Positions 1 to 8,852 of a stretch of DNA of 64,000 bases are shown here, piece by piece. A program made the position numbers and the translations under genes. Numbering within the stretch: the stretch's first letter is position 1; each line of letters starts with the position of its first letter. The notes under the pieces were generated by a model, which was given only the letters and a program-made list of their open reading frames with translations, was not told the origin of the DNA and did not search any database. The stretch comes from Synechococcus sp. MEDNS5 (GTDB lineage Bacteria > Cyanobacteriota > Cyanobacteriia > PCC-6307 > Cyanobiaceae): positions 434,001-498,000 of the forward strand of contig NZ_CP047952.1 of the NCBI RefSeq assembly GCF_014279875.1. Direction: 5' to 3'.

Positions 1-5
1 AGACC

Positions 6-311
6 ATGCCAACGCTGCCCCCCCGCCTCGAACTCGTGTTGCTTCTTTCTGCCGCAGCGACTGGTTACAACCTCACGATGCAGATCCTGCCCAGTCAGCG
101 CATCGACCTTGCGCAATTAGAGGCCGAAGAGCGCATTCAGGCTTCAGAGGCCTCTCGCCCAACTCAATCTGCGTCTGCTGCGAGAGCCTCCGTGAGCAGG
201 AATTCCACACCAGCTGTCGTGATGGATGTGGCCGTTGTGAACAAACGAGGGATCTGTGCTGTGCCTGCGACAGGTGGTCCCGCCCTGAACGACCAGTTTG
301 AACCCTGTTAA
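6..311 (+). CDS. small hypothetical protein, possibly exported or membrane-anchored
   Basis: A 101-residue protein that I do not recognise. It has a hydrophobic stretch at about residues 10-22, which could be a signal peptide or N-terminal anchor, followed by a polar Ala/Ser/Arg-rich middle and a Cys near the end (motif KRGICAVPA). It is convergent with the RND pump gene and overlaps its end by 4 bases. The start lies only 5 bases from the window edge, so a more upstream start cannot be excluded. A competing frame on the opposite strand (73-315) looks less protein-like. It may be genuine, but no function can be given. Confidence 0.45.
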   Translation: MPTLPPRLELVLLLSAAATGYNLTMQILPSQRIDLAQLEAEERIQASEASRPTQSASAARASVSRNSTPAVVMDVAVVNKRGICAVPATGGPALNDQFEPC

Positions 312-3300
312 CCATCCAGCTCCGGCATGGATGGGCCCACGCCGCGCCAGCGCTTGAGCTGTAGGTAGATCGCCGGGATTACGAACAGGGACAGCAGAGT
401 GGACACCAGCAATCCACTGAAGACCACTGTTCCGATGCTGATCCTGCTGGCTGACCCGCTTCCGCTGGCCAGAAGCAGGGGCAGGAAGCCTGCGAGCGAC
501 GTGACTGCTGTGAGCAGGATCGGTCGCATCCGATTGATGGCCGCTTCCTCAATCGCCTCAAGCAGGGGGATGCCTTGCTCGAGGCGTTGATTGGCGAATT
601 CCACAATCAGGATGCCATTCTTTGCTGCCAAGCTCACCAGAACGAGCAGACCCATCTGGGCATAGACATCCAGCGTGAGACCCCGAAGCTTCAAGCCGAT
701 CAAGGCACCGAGCAAGGCCATGGGCACGGTGAGCAGGATGATCAGTGGGTCGAGGAAACTTTCGTAAAGCCCTGCCAACAGCAGATACACAACCGTGAGG
801 CCCAGGGCAAACAGCACCCAGGTCACCGATTCAGCCCGGGTCTCTTCTTTGGCCAGTCCTGTGAAGGTGAGAGCCAGATTGGTTCCGCCGGTGCGATCGC
901 TTAGGGCTTGGAGTGAATCGATGGCCTGTCCGCTGCTCACAGCGTCGGTCGGCACGGCGGTGATGCTGATTGAGCGGTTCTGGTTGTAGTGGGTGATGCT
1001 GTTGGCCCCGGAATCCCGTTTCAGCGTCACAACGTTGGCGACCGACACCAACTCACCGCTGCGATTGCGCACCATCAGGCTTGTCAGGTCCCCTGGAGTG
1101 CTGCGATCGGATCCCTCGAGCTGAACGTAGATACTGCGGATCTGCCCGCCTTCAAACGTGTCATCGATGTAGCGGCCGCCGATGGCCGTTCCGATGTCGC
1201 GAAGGGTCGGGCCTACCGGCAAGTCGAGCGCTGCCATCTGGCTTCTGTCGATCTCCAAACGCCATCGCGGTGAACTGGCATCAAACCGGGTGCTCACCCG
1301 CTGGAAGAGGCCGGACTCCTGTGCTGATCGAATGAACCGCTGGGCCTGGGCTTCGAATTCTTGAAGACTCAGCTGGCCACCACTGCGGTCCAGCAGTTCC
1401 AACTGCAGACCTGATTCGCTGCTGAATCCCCGCACCGTGGGGGGTGTGGTGACAATCACCCTCGCTTCCGTAATTTGTTGCTTGAGGGCCTTGTTCAGGC
1501 GTTTCTTCAGAGCCTCGCTGCTGTTCTCGCGTCCCGGTCGTTCCTTGAGGGGGGCCAGACGCAGGTAGAACGCTCCCCGGTCTTCTCCGCTCTGACCGAA
1601 CGAACGGCCGGCATAGAAATTGCCACTGCGGATCAGTGGCTCCTCTGCGATCACCTGACGGATCCGTTCCATGACCGCTTCGGTGCGCTCAAGGCTGGCG
1701 CCTTCAGGCAGGGTGAAATACCCCCGCACTTGGCCCTGATCTTCATTGGGAATGAAGGAGGTAGGAATCGTGGCCAGTCCGATGCCCGTGAGCATCAAAC
1801 CCGTGAGGATCAGGCCCAGAACGATGCGACCGCGAGGGAGCCAGAGCGCCAGGGCTCGGCCATACCAGCTCTGCAGACGACGCATCCCATGACGCAGCCT
1901 CTGGCTGATGCGTTTCACAGGCCCGGGTAAGCGGCCGCTCCCTGAACTGAGCACTCGGGCACAGGCCATGGGGGTGAAGGTGAGGGCGTTGAAGGTTGAG
2001 AACAGGATGGCTCCGCTGATGGCCAGAGCAATCGGTTGGTAGAGGCGACCGATGGATCCTGGGATGAGCAGCACAGGCAGGAAGACAGCGGCCAGCACGA
2101 GGGAGGTCGCCACGACGGCCCCAGCGAGCTCGGCCATGGCGTCTTCAGCGGCACCCTGCGGCTCAGCTCCCTCTTCGATGCGCCCTGCGATGTCCTCGCT
2201 CACCACGATGGCGTCGTCGACCACGATTCCGGTGGCGAGAACCAGTCCGAACAGAATCAGGCTGTTGAGATTCGATCCGCTCAGCCTTACCACCACGAGG
2301 CTGCCGATCAGGGCGACAGGCACTGCGATGCCAGGGATCAGTGCCAGTCGCCAACGCCCAAGGAACAGCACCAGCACCACCAGTACGAGCACTACCGCAT
2401 CTCGGAGAGTGCCGGTGGTGCGATCCAGGTTGGCCTGCACGGTTTCGGCGACATCCACGATCACCTGCATGCTCAGGCTTGGAGGAAAATTGCTCTCCAG
2501 GCCCTTGAGCGCGTCCATCACAGCGCCACTCACTTCAAGGGCGTTGGCACCGTCCCGCTGGAAAATGCCCACTGCGACAGAGCTGTTCCCTTCAAGGTTC
2601 AGGGTGCTGCTGCCGTAACTGCGCTGGCCCAGTTGGACCCGTCCAACATCCTTCAGGCGAACGAGACCACCCGTCTCAGTGCGTTTGACCACCATGGTCT
2701 CGAAGTCAGCCTGACTGCGAAGACGTCCCTCCGCATCGATGGGCAGGCTGAACAGTTGTCCGGCTGGAGCTGGGGCTTCTCCCAGGCTGCCAACTGCAGC
2801 AAGAACATTTTGCTCGGCCAGCGCTGCGGTGATGTCGCTGGTGGAGAGGTTGAACTGCTCCAGACGATTGGGATCAAGCCAGAGTCGGAAGGCCAGTTCG
2901 CTGCTGCCGAACACGCGGATGTCGCCGACGCCAGGCGTTGCCCTGAGCGCTTCTCGCAGGTTTTGATCCAGCCAGCCGCCGATAAAGATCGGTTCGTAAA
3001 GGCCCGGTGGTGCGCTGAACCCCAGGATCAGCAGCAGGTCATCGGTGGAACGGTTCACGTTCAGGCCCTGGCGAGTCACGGCCTGGGGAAGCCGACGGCT
3101 GGCCAGGTTCACCTCGTTCTGAACCTTGATCGCATTCAGTTCGGGATCGCCTGATTCGAAGCGCAGGCTGAGGCTGGCGCCGCCCTGACGACTGCTGGAC
3201 GTCATGCTTTCGAGTCCTTCCAGCCCATTGAGCTGTTTTTCAAGAACGGCCGTGACGCTTTGCTCCACCACCTCCGGACTTGCAGCCGGGAAGGAGGCGC

Positions 3301-3445
3301 TCACTCTCACACGCGTTGGTGCCAGTTGGGGTAAGTCTTCAAGGCCGAGGCCCACCAGTGCCACAGAGCCCGCCAGCAGCACAAGCAAGCTGCAGACGAT
3401 GGTAAACACAGGCCGCCGCAGGAACGGCTGGGAGATGGACCGCAA
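308..3445 (-). CDS. RND-family efflux transporter (AcrB/HAE1 type inner-membrane pump)
   Basis: A full-length RND pump of 1045 residues that exports hydrophobic compounds across the inner membrane using the proton gradient. The sequence shows the typical first transmembrane helix at about residues 12-32, a large periplasmic loop, and the TM4 motif GIVVDDAIVVSED with the paired aspartates of proton relay. A second half repeats the architecture and ends in a hydrophobic block followed by LQLKRW. The start is TTG (reads MRSISQPFLRRPVF), which matches the family N-terminus. No membrane-fusion or outer-membrane partner is inside the window; a partner could lie beyond the left edge. The substrate is not predictable. 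Confidence 0.93.
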   Translation of the reverse strand: MRSISQPFLRRPVFTIVCSLLVLLAGSVALVGLGLEDLPQLAPTRVRVSASFPAASPEVVEQSVTAVLEKQLNGLEGLESMTSSSRQGGASLSLRFESGDPELNAIKVQNEVNLASRRLPQAVTRQGLNVNRSTDDLLLILGFSAPPGLYEPIFIGGWLDQNLREALRATPGVGDIRVFGSSELAFRLWLDPNRLEQFNLSTSDITAALAEQNVLAAVGSLGEAPAPAGQLFSLPIDAEGRLRSQADFETMVVKRTETGGLVRLKDVGRVQLGQRSYGSSTLNLEGNSSVAVGIFQRDGANALEVSGAVMDALKGLESNFPPSLSMQVIVDVAETVQANLDRTTGTLRDAVVLVLVVLVLFLGRWRLALIPGIAVPVALIGSLVVVRLSGSNLNSLILFGLVLATGIVVDDAIVVSEDIAGRIEEGAEPQGAAEDAMAELAGAVVATSLVLAAVFLPVLLIPGSIGRLYQPIALAISGAILFSTFNALTFTPMACARVLSSGSGRLPGPVKRISQRLRHGMRRLQSWYGRALALWLPRGRIVLGLILTGLMLTGIGLATIPTSFIPNEDQGQVRGYFTLPEGASLERTEAVMERIRQVIAEEPLIRSGNFYAGRSFGQSGEDRGAFYLRLAPLKERPGRENSSEALKKRLNKALKQQITEARVIVTTPPTVRGFSSESGLQLELLDRSGGQLSLQEFEAQAQRFIRSAQESGLFQRVSTRFDASSPRWRLEIDRSQMAALDLPVGPTLRDIGTAIGGRYIDDTFEGGQIRSIYVQLEGSDRSTPGDLTSLMVRNRSGELVSVANVVTLKRDSGANSITHYNQNRSISITAVPTDAVSSGQAIDSLQALSDRTGGTNLALTFTGLAKEETRAESVTWVLFALGLTVVYLLLAGLYESFLDPLIILLTVPMALLGALIGLKLRGLTLDVYAQMGLLVLVSLAAKNGILIVEFANQRLEQGIPLLEAIEEAAINRMRPILLTAVTSLAGFLPLLLASGSGSASRISIGTVVFSGLLVSTLLSLFVIPAIYLQLKRWRGVGPSMPELDG

Positions 3446-3485
3446 GGCGGCAGTGGCTCAGTAGCGCCAAGATCCTGACAGCAGA

Positions 3486-3520
3486 AAGCCCCGAATGCGC
3501 CATTCAGGAACATTCGGGGC
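3486..3520 (-). terminator. hairpin downstream of psaL
   Basis: A perfect 10-bp inverted repeat (GCCCCGAATG at 3488-3497 and CATTCGGGGC at 3511-3520) with a 13-base loop lies about 37 bases after the psaL stop. On the minus strand it is followed by TTTCT, a weak U-tract. It is placed to end the psaI-psaL transcript and to separate it from the RND gene on the same strand. Confidence 0.65.
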
Positions 3521-3556
3521 CTTGTGGTTTCTGAAGGGAGCTCCGGTTAAACCGGG

Positions 3557-4048
3557 TCAGTTCACGCTCCAGACTCCGCCAGCGATGTTCACGAGAGGGG
3601 CGACGAGGGCTGTGCCGGTGAGGAACCAGGCGAACGCAGCGCCACCACAGCCTCCGAGCCAGAAGCCACTGGCAAACTCAGCCCAACCAGCTTTGGTGAA
3701 CAGGTCGGCGGGAGGATTGTCGATCGTGGCATCAGCAGGCTGCACGTTGGGGCCATTGCCTGCGGTTCCATAGATGGAGAGGCACACCGTCAGGATGGAC
3801 ACCAGACCAATGGTGGCCAGCAATCCAGCGGTTGTGGAGTATTCGGTGAGTCGCAGGGGGCCGCAGATCGTGAACGGGCCATACAGAAAGAAGCCGTGGG
3901 CCATGCCCACTTCCAAGCCGCGACGGTTGGGTGAGAGGGCAGGTCTGTAAGCAGGAAGAGCGTTGAGGAAGGCCTTGGCGAAATAGCTGCTGTTCACCGG
4001 GGTGGCCAGGTTGCCGACTGTGGGGTCGGCCACGGGGGTCACGGTCAT
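3557..4048 (-). CDS. psaL: photosystem I reaction center subunit XI
   Basis: PsaL (163 residues) is the thylakoid membrane subunit that holds PSI monomers together in trimers. The N-terminal [16 protein letters not shown] region, the [18 protein letters not shown] segment and three hydrophobic helices are characteristic. It lies 58 bases after psaI on the same strand, so the two form a small PSI operon, followed by a hairpin terminator at 3488-3520. Length and start are normal for cyanobacteria. Confidence 0.98.
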   Translation of the reverse strand: MTVTPVADPTVGNLATPVNSSYFAKAFLNALPAYRPALSPNRRGLEVGMAHGFFLYGPFTICGPLRLTEYSTTAGLLATIGLVSILTVCLSIYGTAGNGPNVQPADATIDNPPADLFTKAGWAEFASGFWLGGCGGAAFAWFLTGTALVAPLVNIAGGVWSVN

Positions 4049-4106
4049 GGATTTAATAGCGATTGAGGTGCGGAGCGCTGAAGCGGTCTGAAGGGCACGC
4101 GGCCAA

Positions 4107-4223
4107 TCAATCAGTGGCTTCGATCACGTTGAACAGCAGAGCCATGGCCACAGCTGGGCCCATGATCCCCACGAGGGGAACAAACACTGAGGGCATCCAG
4201 GCAGCGACAAATTCTCCGGTCAT
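4107..4223 (-). CDS. psaI: photosystem I reaction center subunit VIII
   Basis: A 38-residue single-helix protein, too short for routine gene finding. It begins [11 protein letters not shown] and continues through a hydrophobic helix with [16 protein letters not shown] to end FNVIEATD. Size, the single transmembrane span and the position directly upstream of psaL all identify PsaI, which packs against PsaL at the PSI trimer interface. Start and stop were read directly on the minus strand (ATG at 4223-4221, TGA at 4109-4107). Confidence 0.95.
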   Translation of the reverse strand: MTGEFVAAWMPSVFVPLVGIMGPAVAMALLFNVIEATD

Positions 4224-4337
4224 GGCAGCGGCCAAAAGGTCCGCCAGTACTGTAGTGAGTGCCTTTCTGTCGGTCTCGCGCCGACGGCAACGGCGACATA
4301 AAAGTTCAATCCCTGCGGCGTCAGTCGCGCAAGCTCC

Positions 4338-4832
4338 ATGACTCAGCTTCTTGCCGGTGGTGCAGCGTTCGTGCTGGTGGTTGTGCTCTGGTTGCTTGGA
4401 CGTCGTCCAAGCAAGACTCTCCTGCGCAGCACCGATGCGGGCTCGGTGGCAGCGATCAACCGGGCCCAGCTCGGCCTCGTTCGAAGCGACGCCTCCGCAT
4501 TGCCCGAGTCCTCAACCGCCGCTGAAGCGTCGGAGGTTTCTGCCGCCCAGGTCTTTGCCCTGCCTGTGGGGACCGCGGCGCGACTGGCTCTGGCAAAGGA
4601 GCTTCGTCAGGCCATGGATCAGGGCGGACCGGAGCAGCGTCTTGCGGCCGTCGAGCGTGCAGGACTCTGGGGGCATCGCTCGGTGCTGCCTGTGCTCCGC
4701 CGGGGCCTGCGTGATTCGGATCGTCGCGTTGTGCTGGCCGCCGCCGCCGGTATCGAGCGGCAGCGTGGTGCAACCCGTCCCAGTCTTTCTCAGTCGGCCC
4801 GGCCACCTCGCAACGTCGCCCGAATGCGGTAG
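4338..4832 (+). CDS. membrane-anchored conserved hypothetical protein with a HEAT-like C-terminus
   Basis: A 164-residue protein starting with a hydrophobic helix (about residues 5-21, AFVLVVVLWLLGRRPSK), then an Ala/Ser-rich linker. A C-terminal helical region with RAGLWGHRSVLPVLRRGLRDSDRRVV resembles a single HEAT repeat. It probably sits at a membrane with its C-terminus in the cytoplasm. It is divergent from psaI and its 3' end overlaps the convergent glycosyltransferase gene by 43 bases. The function is unknown. A perfect inverted repeat lies inside its 5' coding region (4392-4414). Confidence 0.75.
   Translation: MTQLLAGGAAFVLVVVLWLLGRRPSKTLLRSTDAGSVAAINRAQLGLVRSDASALPESSTAAEASEVSAAQVFALPVGTAARLALAKELRQAMDQGGPEQRLAAVERAGLWGHRSVLPVLRRGLRDSDRRVVLAAAAGIERQRGATRPSLSQSARPPRNVARMR
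4392..4414. repeat. perfect 10-bp inverted repeat with 3-base spacer inside a coding region
   Basis: TTGCTTGGAC, GTC, GTCCAAGCAA. It lies at codons about 19-26 of the membrane-anchored hypothetical protein, right after its transmembrane helix, and about 170 bases upstream of the psaI start on the opposite strand. It could form a hairpin in the mRNA or serve as a dyad operator; no function is shown. Confidence 0.5.
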
Positions 4833-5749
4833 ATCGGACGCCCCTGGCTTTCGTGATAAGTGCGGATCAGCAGTTCCGCCAGCAGCCCGAAGCAGAACAG
4901 TTGAATGCCGGCCAACCCAAGCACCACCGCAAGGATCAGCAGTGGCCGGGTGCCGATGTCATCGCCCATCAGCTTGATCACCAGGAGATAGGAGCTTGCA
5001 ATCAGGCTCAGGAGAATCGCAATCAGACCCCCAAATCCGAAGACGTACATCGGGCGCGTCAGAAACCGCTTCATGAACCACACCGTGAGCAGGTCCATGA
5101 GCACCCGGAAGGTGCGGTCAATGCCGTACTTGCTTGTGCCGTACTGGCGGGCTCGGTGATTCACCTTCACTTCTGTGATGCGTGCCCCCTCGATGAAGGC
5201 CAGCGCCGGCAGGAACCGGTGAAGCTCTCCGTAGAGACGCATGTCGGCGAGCACATCGCGGTCGTAGGCCTTCAGTGAACAGCCATAGTCATGCAGGCGC
5301 ACACCCGTGACGCGCCCGATGATCCGATTGGCGATTCTGGAGGGAAGCTTGCGTTGCAGCTCGGCGTCCTGACGATCGTGGCGCCAGCCACTCACCAGGT
5401 CATAGCCCTCGCGTTGCTTGGCCAGCAGTCGGGGGATATCGGCAGGATCGTTCTGAAGGTCGCCATCCAAACTCACGATGACCTTGCCTTGCGCGACGTC
5501 GAAGCCCGCTGCCATTGCAGCTGTCTGGCCGTAGTTCTTGCGCAGGAGCACTCCTACGAGCTCCGGCACGTCTGCGCCGATCTGTTCGAGAACAGCAGCC
5601 GTTGCATCGGTTGACCCATCGTTGACCAACACCAGTTCAAAGTGCTCTCCGGTCGGACGCAGCGCTGTGAGGAGCTGCTCGACCAGTTCCGGCAGACTCT
5701 CCTCCTCGTTGTAGAGGGGCACTACGACCGAAAGGTCAAGCCCTGCCAT
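4790..5749 (-). CDS. family 2 glycosyltransferase with C-terminal membrane helices (DPM/GtrB-like)
   Basis: A 319-residue polyprenyl-phosphate glycosyltransferase candidate. The GT-A domain starts at once with LSVVVPLYNEEESL. The signature VSLDGDLQNDPADIP (DxD-type metal site) and the QRKLPSRIANRI segment follow, then two hydrophobic helices near the C-terminus (around LIAILLSLIASSYLL and LLILAVVLGLAGIQL). These are typical of enzymes that load a sugar onto undecaprenyl or dolichyl phosphate. I place the start at ATG 5749; a longer frame to 5932 exists but would overlap the NlpC gene and precede the conserved fold. The sugar donor is unknown. Confidence 0.88.
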   Translation of the reverse strand: MAGLDLSVVVPLYNEEESLPELVEQLLTALRPTGEHFELVLVNDGSTDATAAVLEQIGADVPELVGVLLRKNYGQTAAMAAGFDVAQGKVIVSLDGDLQNDPADIPRLLAKQREGYDLVSGWRHDRQDAELQRKLPSRIANRIIGRVTGVRLHDYGCSLKAYDRDVLADMRLYGELHRFLPALAFIEGARITEVKVNHRARQYGTSKYGIDRTFRVLMDLLTVWFMKRFLTRPMYVFGFGGLIAILLSLIASSYLLVIKLMGDDIGTRPLLILAVVLGLAGIQLFCFGLLAELLIRTYHESQGRPIYRIRATLRGGRAD

Positions 5750-5801
5750 GGGGTTCAATCTCGTGTGGCAGCAACTTAATCGGCGCTTGGATCCCTTTTG
5801 C

Positions 5802-6542
5802 TCAGGGCAGGCGGGTGCCGTCGTGACATCGCATGATCCGACCAGCCCCACGCAGTTCGGCTCTGTAATGACTGGCAACAGGGTGTCGGTCATTGGGATG
5901 GAGGCTGTCGATGCCGATGCCATTGCGTCCATGCTCCCGTCCTGAGCTGTGCAGGTAGCGGCCGCGCTCGAGGTGGATGGCTACGTGCGTACAGCGTTGT
6001 GGTCGGCCGAAAAAAATCAGATCACCAGGTCGCAGTAGTTGGTCATTGCCGGGCCGAACCGCGACGGGTTCGCAGAAGCGTTCCTGCTGGTAAGCGTCTC
6101 TGGGGAGCCAGATGCCGGCACTGGCGAAGGCACACTGCACCAACCCCGAGCAGTCGAGATCAGGGCCCAGCGTTCCGCCCCAGAGGTACACATTCGGGCG
6201 AGCAGCAGCAACCTTGAGCCATGCGAGGACCGCAGGTATCCGCGCCGCGATCGCGTCACTCGTCAACAGTCGGGGCCTGGGGGATGTCGTTGAGCGTGCT
6301 TGCCCTGCGAGATCGGCCACATTCAGCCAGCAGCGGTAGCCGTCCTCGAGCAATTGCACCCGAATGCGGGTGCCGCCCGGCTTGTTCACAGAGCTGATCA
6401 CGCGGAATCTCCGGCCCGCCGCTGCCTGGGTTGCAAGGCTTTCACCAGCGGCTCGGGAGTACCCGTTGAGGCCCTTGAGCAGTTGCCAGCAGCTCCCTGG
6501 GGTGATCAGATCCGGAGCCAACGGAGTCCCTAAGGTCGGCAT
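5802..6542 (-). CDS. NlpC/P60 family cell-wall peptidase
   Basis: A 246-residue protein whose C-terminal half is an NlpC/P60 cysteine peptidase, expected to cut peptidoglycan stem peptides. The catalytic Cys is in GPDLDCSGLVQ (about residue 131), the His in RCTHVAIHL (about 186), and a third polar residue is in the YLHSSG region. The N-terminal part (about residues 15-85) looks like a bacterial SH3-type domain, as in cyanobacterial NlpC proteins. No signal peptide is visible, so the export route is unclear. It is divergent from the serine hydrolase at 6560, 17 bases away. Confidence 0.88.
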   Translation of the reverse strand: MPTLGTPLAPDLITPGSCWQLLKGLNGYSRAAGESLATQAAAGRRFRVISSVNKPGGTRIRVQLLEDGYRCWLNVADLAGQARSTTSPRPRLLTSDAIAARIPAVLAWLKVAAARPNVYLWGGTLGPDLDCSGLVQCAFASAGIWLPRDAYQQERFCEPVAVRPGNDQLLRPGDLIFFGRPQRCTHVAIHLERGRYLHSSGREHGRNGIGIDSLHPNDRHPVASHYRAELRGAGRIMRCHDGTRLP

Positions 6543-6559
6543 TAACGAAAGCCCGTGCT

Positions 6560-7459
6560 ATGGCGTTCTACCGTCCCGAGCCGACGATGCAGGAGCATCT
6601 GGCTGCTCTGATCGATCGACTCGCCGCCGATGGCCGCCCCGGACTGCATGATCGGATCGCTGTGACCTGGGTGCGTTACGACCAGTCATCACCAGTAACG
6701 GGCAGTGGCTGCGGGGCGTCTTGGGCGGATCAGAAACTCATTTATCCCGCCAGCGTGGTGAAGCTGATTTATGCAGTGGCAGCAGAGCACTGGCTTGAGA
6801 GAGATTTTCTTCTTGACAGTGAGGAATTCCGCCGCGCTTTGCTCGACATGCTGGCTGACTCCAGCAACGATGCCACTGGGTTGGTTGTGGATCTTCTGAC
6901 CGGCACCACCAGCGGGCCCGCCTTGCGTTCTCCGGCATGGGAGCAGTGGCAGCAACAGCGGCTGGCCGTGAATCGGTGGCTCTGGGATTTGGGATGGCCC
7001 GAACTGGACCGAGTGAATTGTTGCCAGAAAACTTGGGGAGAGGGGCCTTATGGCCGCGAAAAGGCTTTCTACGGCGAGACCAACGCCAATCGCAATGCTT
7101 TATGCACTGCAGCGGTGGGACGCATGCTGGAGGCGGTGATGACGGACGGTGTGCTGTCTCCACCTGCTTGTCAGCGCCTGAGGACTCGCCTGCTCCGCTC
7201 CCTGAATCAGGAGGCGAGAGCGGCAGATCCTGAGAATCAGGTCGATGGATTTCTCGGAGAAGGGTTGCCTGCAGGCAGCACGCTTTGGAGCAAGGCCGGT
7301 TGGATGAGCCAGGCGCGCCACGATGCCGCCTGGTGGTGTTTGAACAATGAACCACCAAGCCTGCTGGTGGTGTTCAGCGAAGGTGCCGAGCTGGCAAAAG
7401 ACGAAGCTCTGCTTCCCGCCGTCGCTAACAATCTGGCGCTCTTCGCAACCAGCGATTGA
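6560..7459 (+). CDS. serine hydrolase of the class A beta-lactamase/penicillin-binding fold
   Basis: A 299-residue protein with the active-site triad motifs of the family: SVVK (Ser about 65, Lys about 68), SSND (about 101-104, matching SxN), and KAGW (about 245) in place of KTG. True class A beta-lactamases have KTG or KSG and the omega-loop ExxLN motif, neither of which is obvious here. No signal peptide is seen. It is therefore more likely a cell-wall or peptide hydrolase than a resistance enzyme. The neighbouring NlpC peptidase fits a role around peptidoglycan. Confidence 0.8.
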   Translation: MAFYRPEPTMQEHLAALIDRLAADGRPGLHDRIAVTWVRYDQSSPVTGSGCGASWADQKLIYPASVVKLIYAVAAEHWLERDFLLDSEEFRRALLDMLADSSNDATGLVVDLLTGTTSGPALRSPAWEQWQQQRLAVNRWLWDLGWPELDRVNCCQKTWGEGPYGREKAFYGETNANRNALCTAAVGRMLEAVMTDGVLSPPACQRLRTRLLRSLNQEARAADPENQVDGFLGEGLPAGSTLWSKAGWMSQARHDAAWWCLNNEPPSLLVVFSEGAELAKDEALLPAVANNLALFATSD

Positions 7460-7475
7460 TCACGTTTAATTCAAC

Positions 7476-7563
7476 GGAGAGGGAGGGATTCGAACCCTCG
7501 ACAGAAGTTGCCTCCTGTAACTCCTTAGCAGGGAGCCGCTTTCAACCACTCAGCCACCTCTCC
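7476..7563 (-). tRNA. trnS-GCU: tRNA-Ser (GCT anticodon)
   Basis: A class II tRNA of 88 bases. The acceptor GGAGAGG pairs with CCTCTCC, the anticodon stem GCTCC/GGAGT encloses loop CTGCTAA, and there is a long variable arm and a GGTTCGAAT T-loop. It reads AGC/AGU serine codons. Confidence 0.97.
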
Positions 7564-7597
7564 AGCAGCCCGCCCACCCTATCAAGGGGTCGTCCCT

Positions 7598-8779
7598 TCA
7601 GACCACCACTCGGGGCAGTCGATGCTTGAAGCTGCAGAGCACTTCCCATGGGATCGAATCGGACAGCTCGGCCCAGTCCTGGGGAGGAATCACCGCGTCA
7701 CCGTCCGATCCAAGCAGGGTCACCACATCGCCCACATCCAGGGTTGGGTGGTCGGTGGCATCCACCATCAGTTGATCCATGGTGATCGCACCCACCTGCG
7801 GTAGGCGTTGGCCGGCGTGGAGCACCTCGATCTGGCCCGAGAGACAACGGCTCACGCCATCGGCATAGCCGATGCCCACCACGGCCAATCGGCTGGGACG
7901 GCTGGTGATGAAACGGTGGCCGTAACTCACGCCCACTCCCGCAGGTACGTCGCGGATCAGACTCACCCGGGCCTTCACCCCCATCGCAGGTTCTAGACAC
8001 ACGCTCTGGTTCAGGTGTTCACTGGGCGCATGGCCGTACAAAGCCAGGCCCACACGCACCTGGTCATGGTGGAGAGAGCGGTCGCGCAGCGTTCCGGCTG
8101 AATTGGCGAGATGGAGTTGAAGGTTGTCGCTGCGATGGGAGCGTGTGACCGCGACAAAGCGTTCCTGCTGCAATCGGGTGATGCGCTCAGCCTCACCCGA
8201 GGGGCCTCCATCGGCCAGGGCTAGATGGCTGTAAACCCCACGGAGCATCAGCTGGTCAAGTTGCTGGATGGCCTCGGTGAGACGGCCGCCGTCCTGCCAA
8301 TCGCAACCGAGGCGCGTCATGCCGGTGTCCAGCTTGAGCTGAACGGAGAAGCGTCTGCCGCTGCCACTCGCGAGGTTCTGGCAGAGCAGAGCTTCACGCA
8401 TGCTGCTCAAGGTGGGCATCAATTGCCAGTGCAAGCAAGCCCGCAGCTCCTCCGCCTGGATCAGATTGCCGAGCACCAGCACGGGCAGTTCGAGCCCTGC
8501 TCGCCGCAGCTCAATTCCCTCTTGAAGCGTGGCCACGCCGAGGCTGGTGGCTCCTCCACAAATGGCTGCTCTGGCAACCGTTTCAGCGCCGTGTCCGTAG
8601 CCGTCGGCTTTGACAACCGCCATCAGTGCAGAGCCAGGATTCAGAATCCCTCGCAGTGCTCGCGCATTGTTTTCTATCGCCTGAGCGGAGACTTCCATCC
8701 AGGCCCGTTGGCGAGGGTCGGATCCTTTCTGGTTCTCGAGCCCTGCAGATTGTGGGTTGTCGACGAACAGCTCGGACAT
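7598..8779 (-). CDS. alr: alanine racemase
   Basis: A PLP enzyme that interconverts L- and D-alanine for peptidoglycan. The PLP lysine is in AVVKADGYGHG (about residue 57), the catalytic tyrosine in GVSYGHRF, and GVGYADGVSR is also conserved. The start is ATG 8779 (393 residues). A longer frame to 8875 would add an unconserved leader that overlaps the divergent HNH gene. The tRNA-Ser gene follows about 35 bases downstream on the same strand. Confidence 0.96.
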   Translation of the reverse strand: MSELFVDNPQSAGLENQKGSDPRQRAWMEVSAQAIENNARALRGILNPGSALMAVVKADGYGHGAETVARAAICGGATSLGVATLQEGIELRRAGLELPVLVLGNLIQAEELRACLHWQLMPTLSSMREALLCQNLASGSGRRFSVQLKLDTGMTRLGCDWQDGGRLTEAIQQLDQLMLRGVYSHLALADGGPSGEAERITRLQQERFVAVTRSHRSDNLQLHLANSAGTLRDRSLHHDQVRVGLALYGHAPSEHLNQSVCLEPAMGVKARVSLIRDVPAGVGVSYGHRFITSRPSRLAVVGIGYADGVSRCLSGQIEVLHAGQRLPQVGAITMDQLMVDATDHPTLDVGDVVTLLGSDGDAVIPPQDWAELSDSIPWEVLCSFKHRLPRVVV

Positions 8780-8852
8780 GGACTTGAGGTAGTGAGGGTC
8801 ACAAAGTGTTCGTTGTGACCCCGTTAGCATGCCTTTTAATCTGGGAGCTTGC

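Noticed and set aside
2036-3154. A 372-codon plus-strand frame opposite the RND pump gene.
   Set aside because: It is a shadow of a real, fully conserved RND gene in a GC-rich genome, with low-complexity His/Gln-rich composition and no family resemblance.
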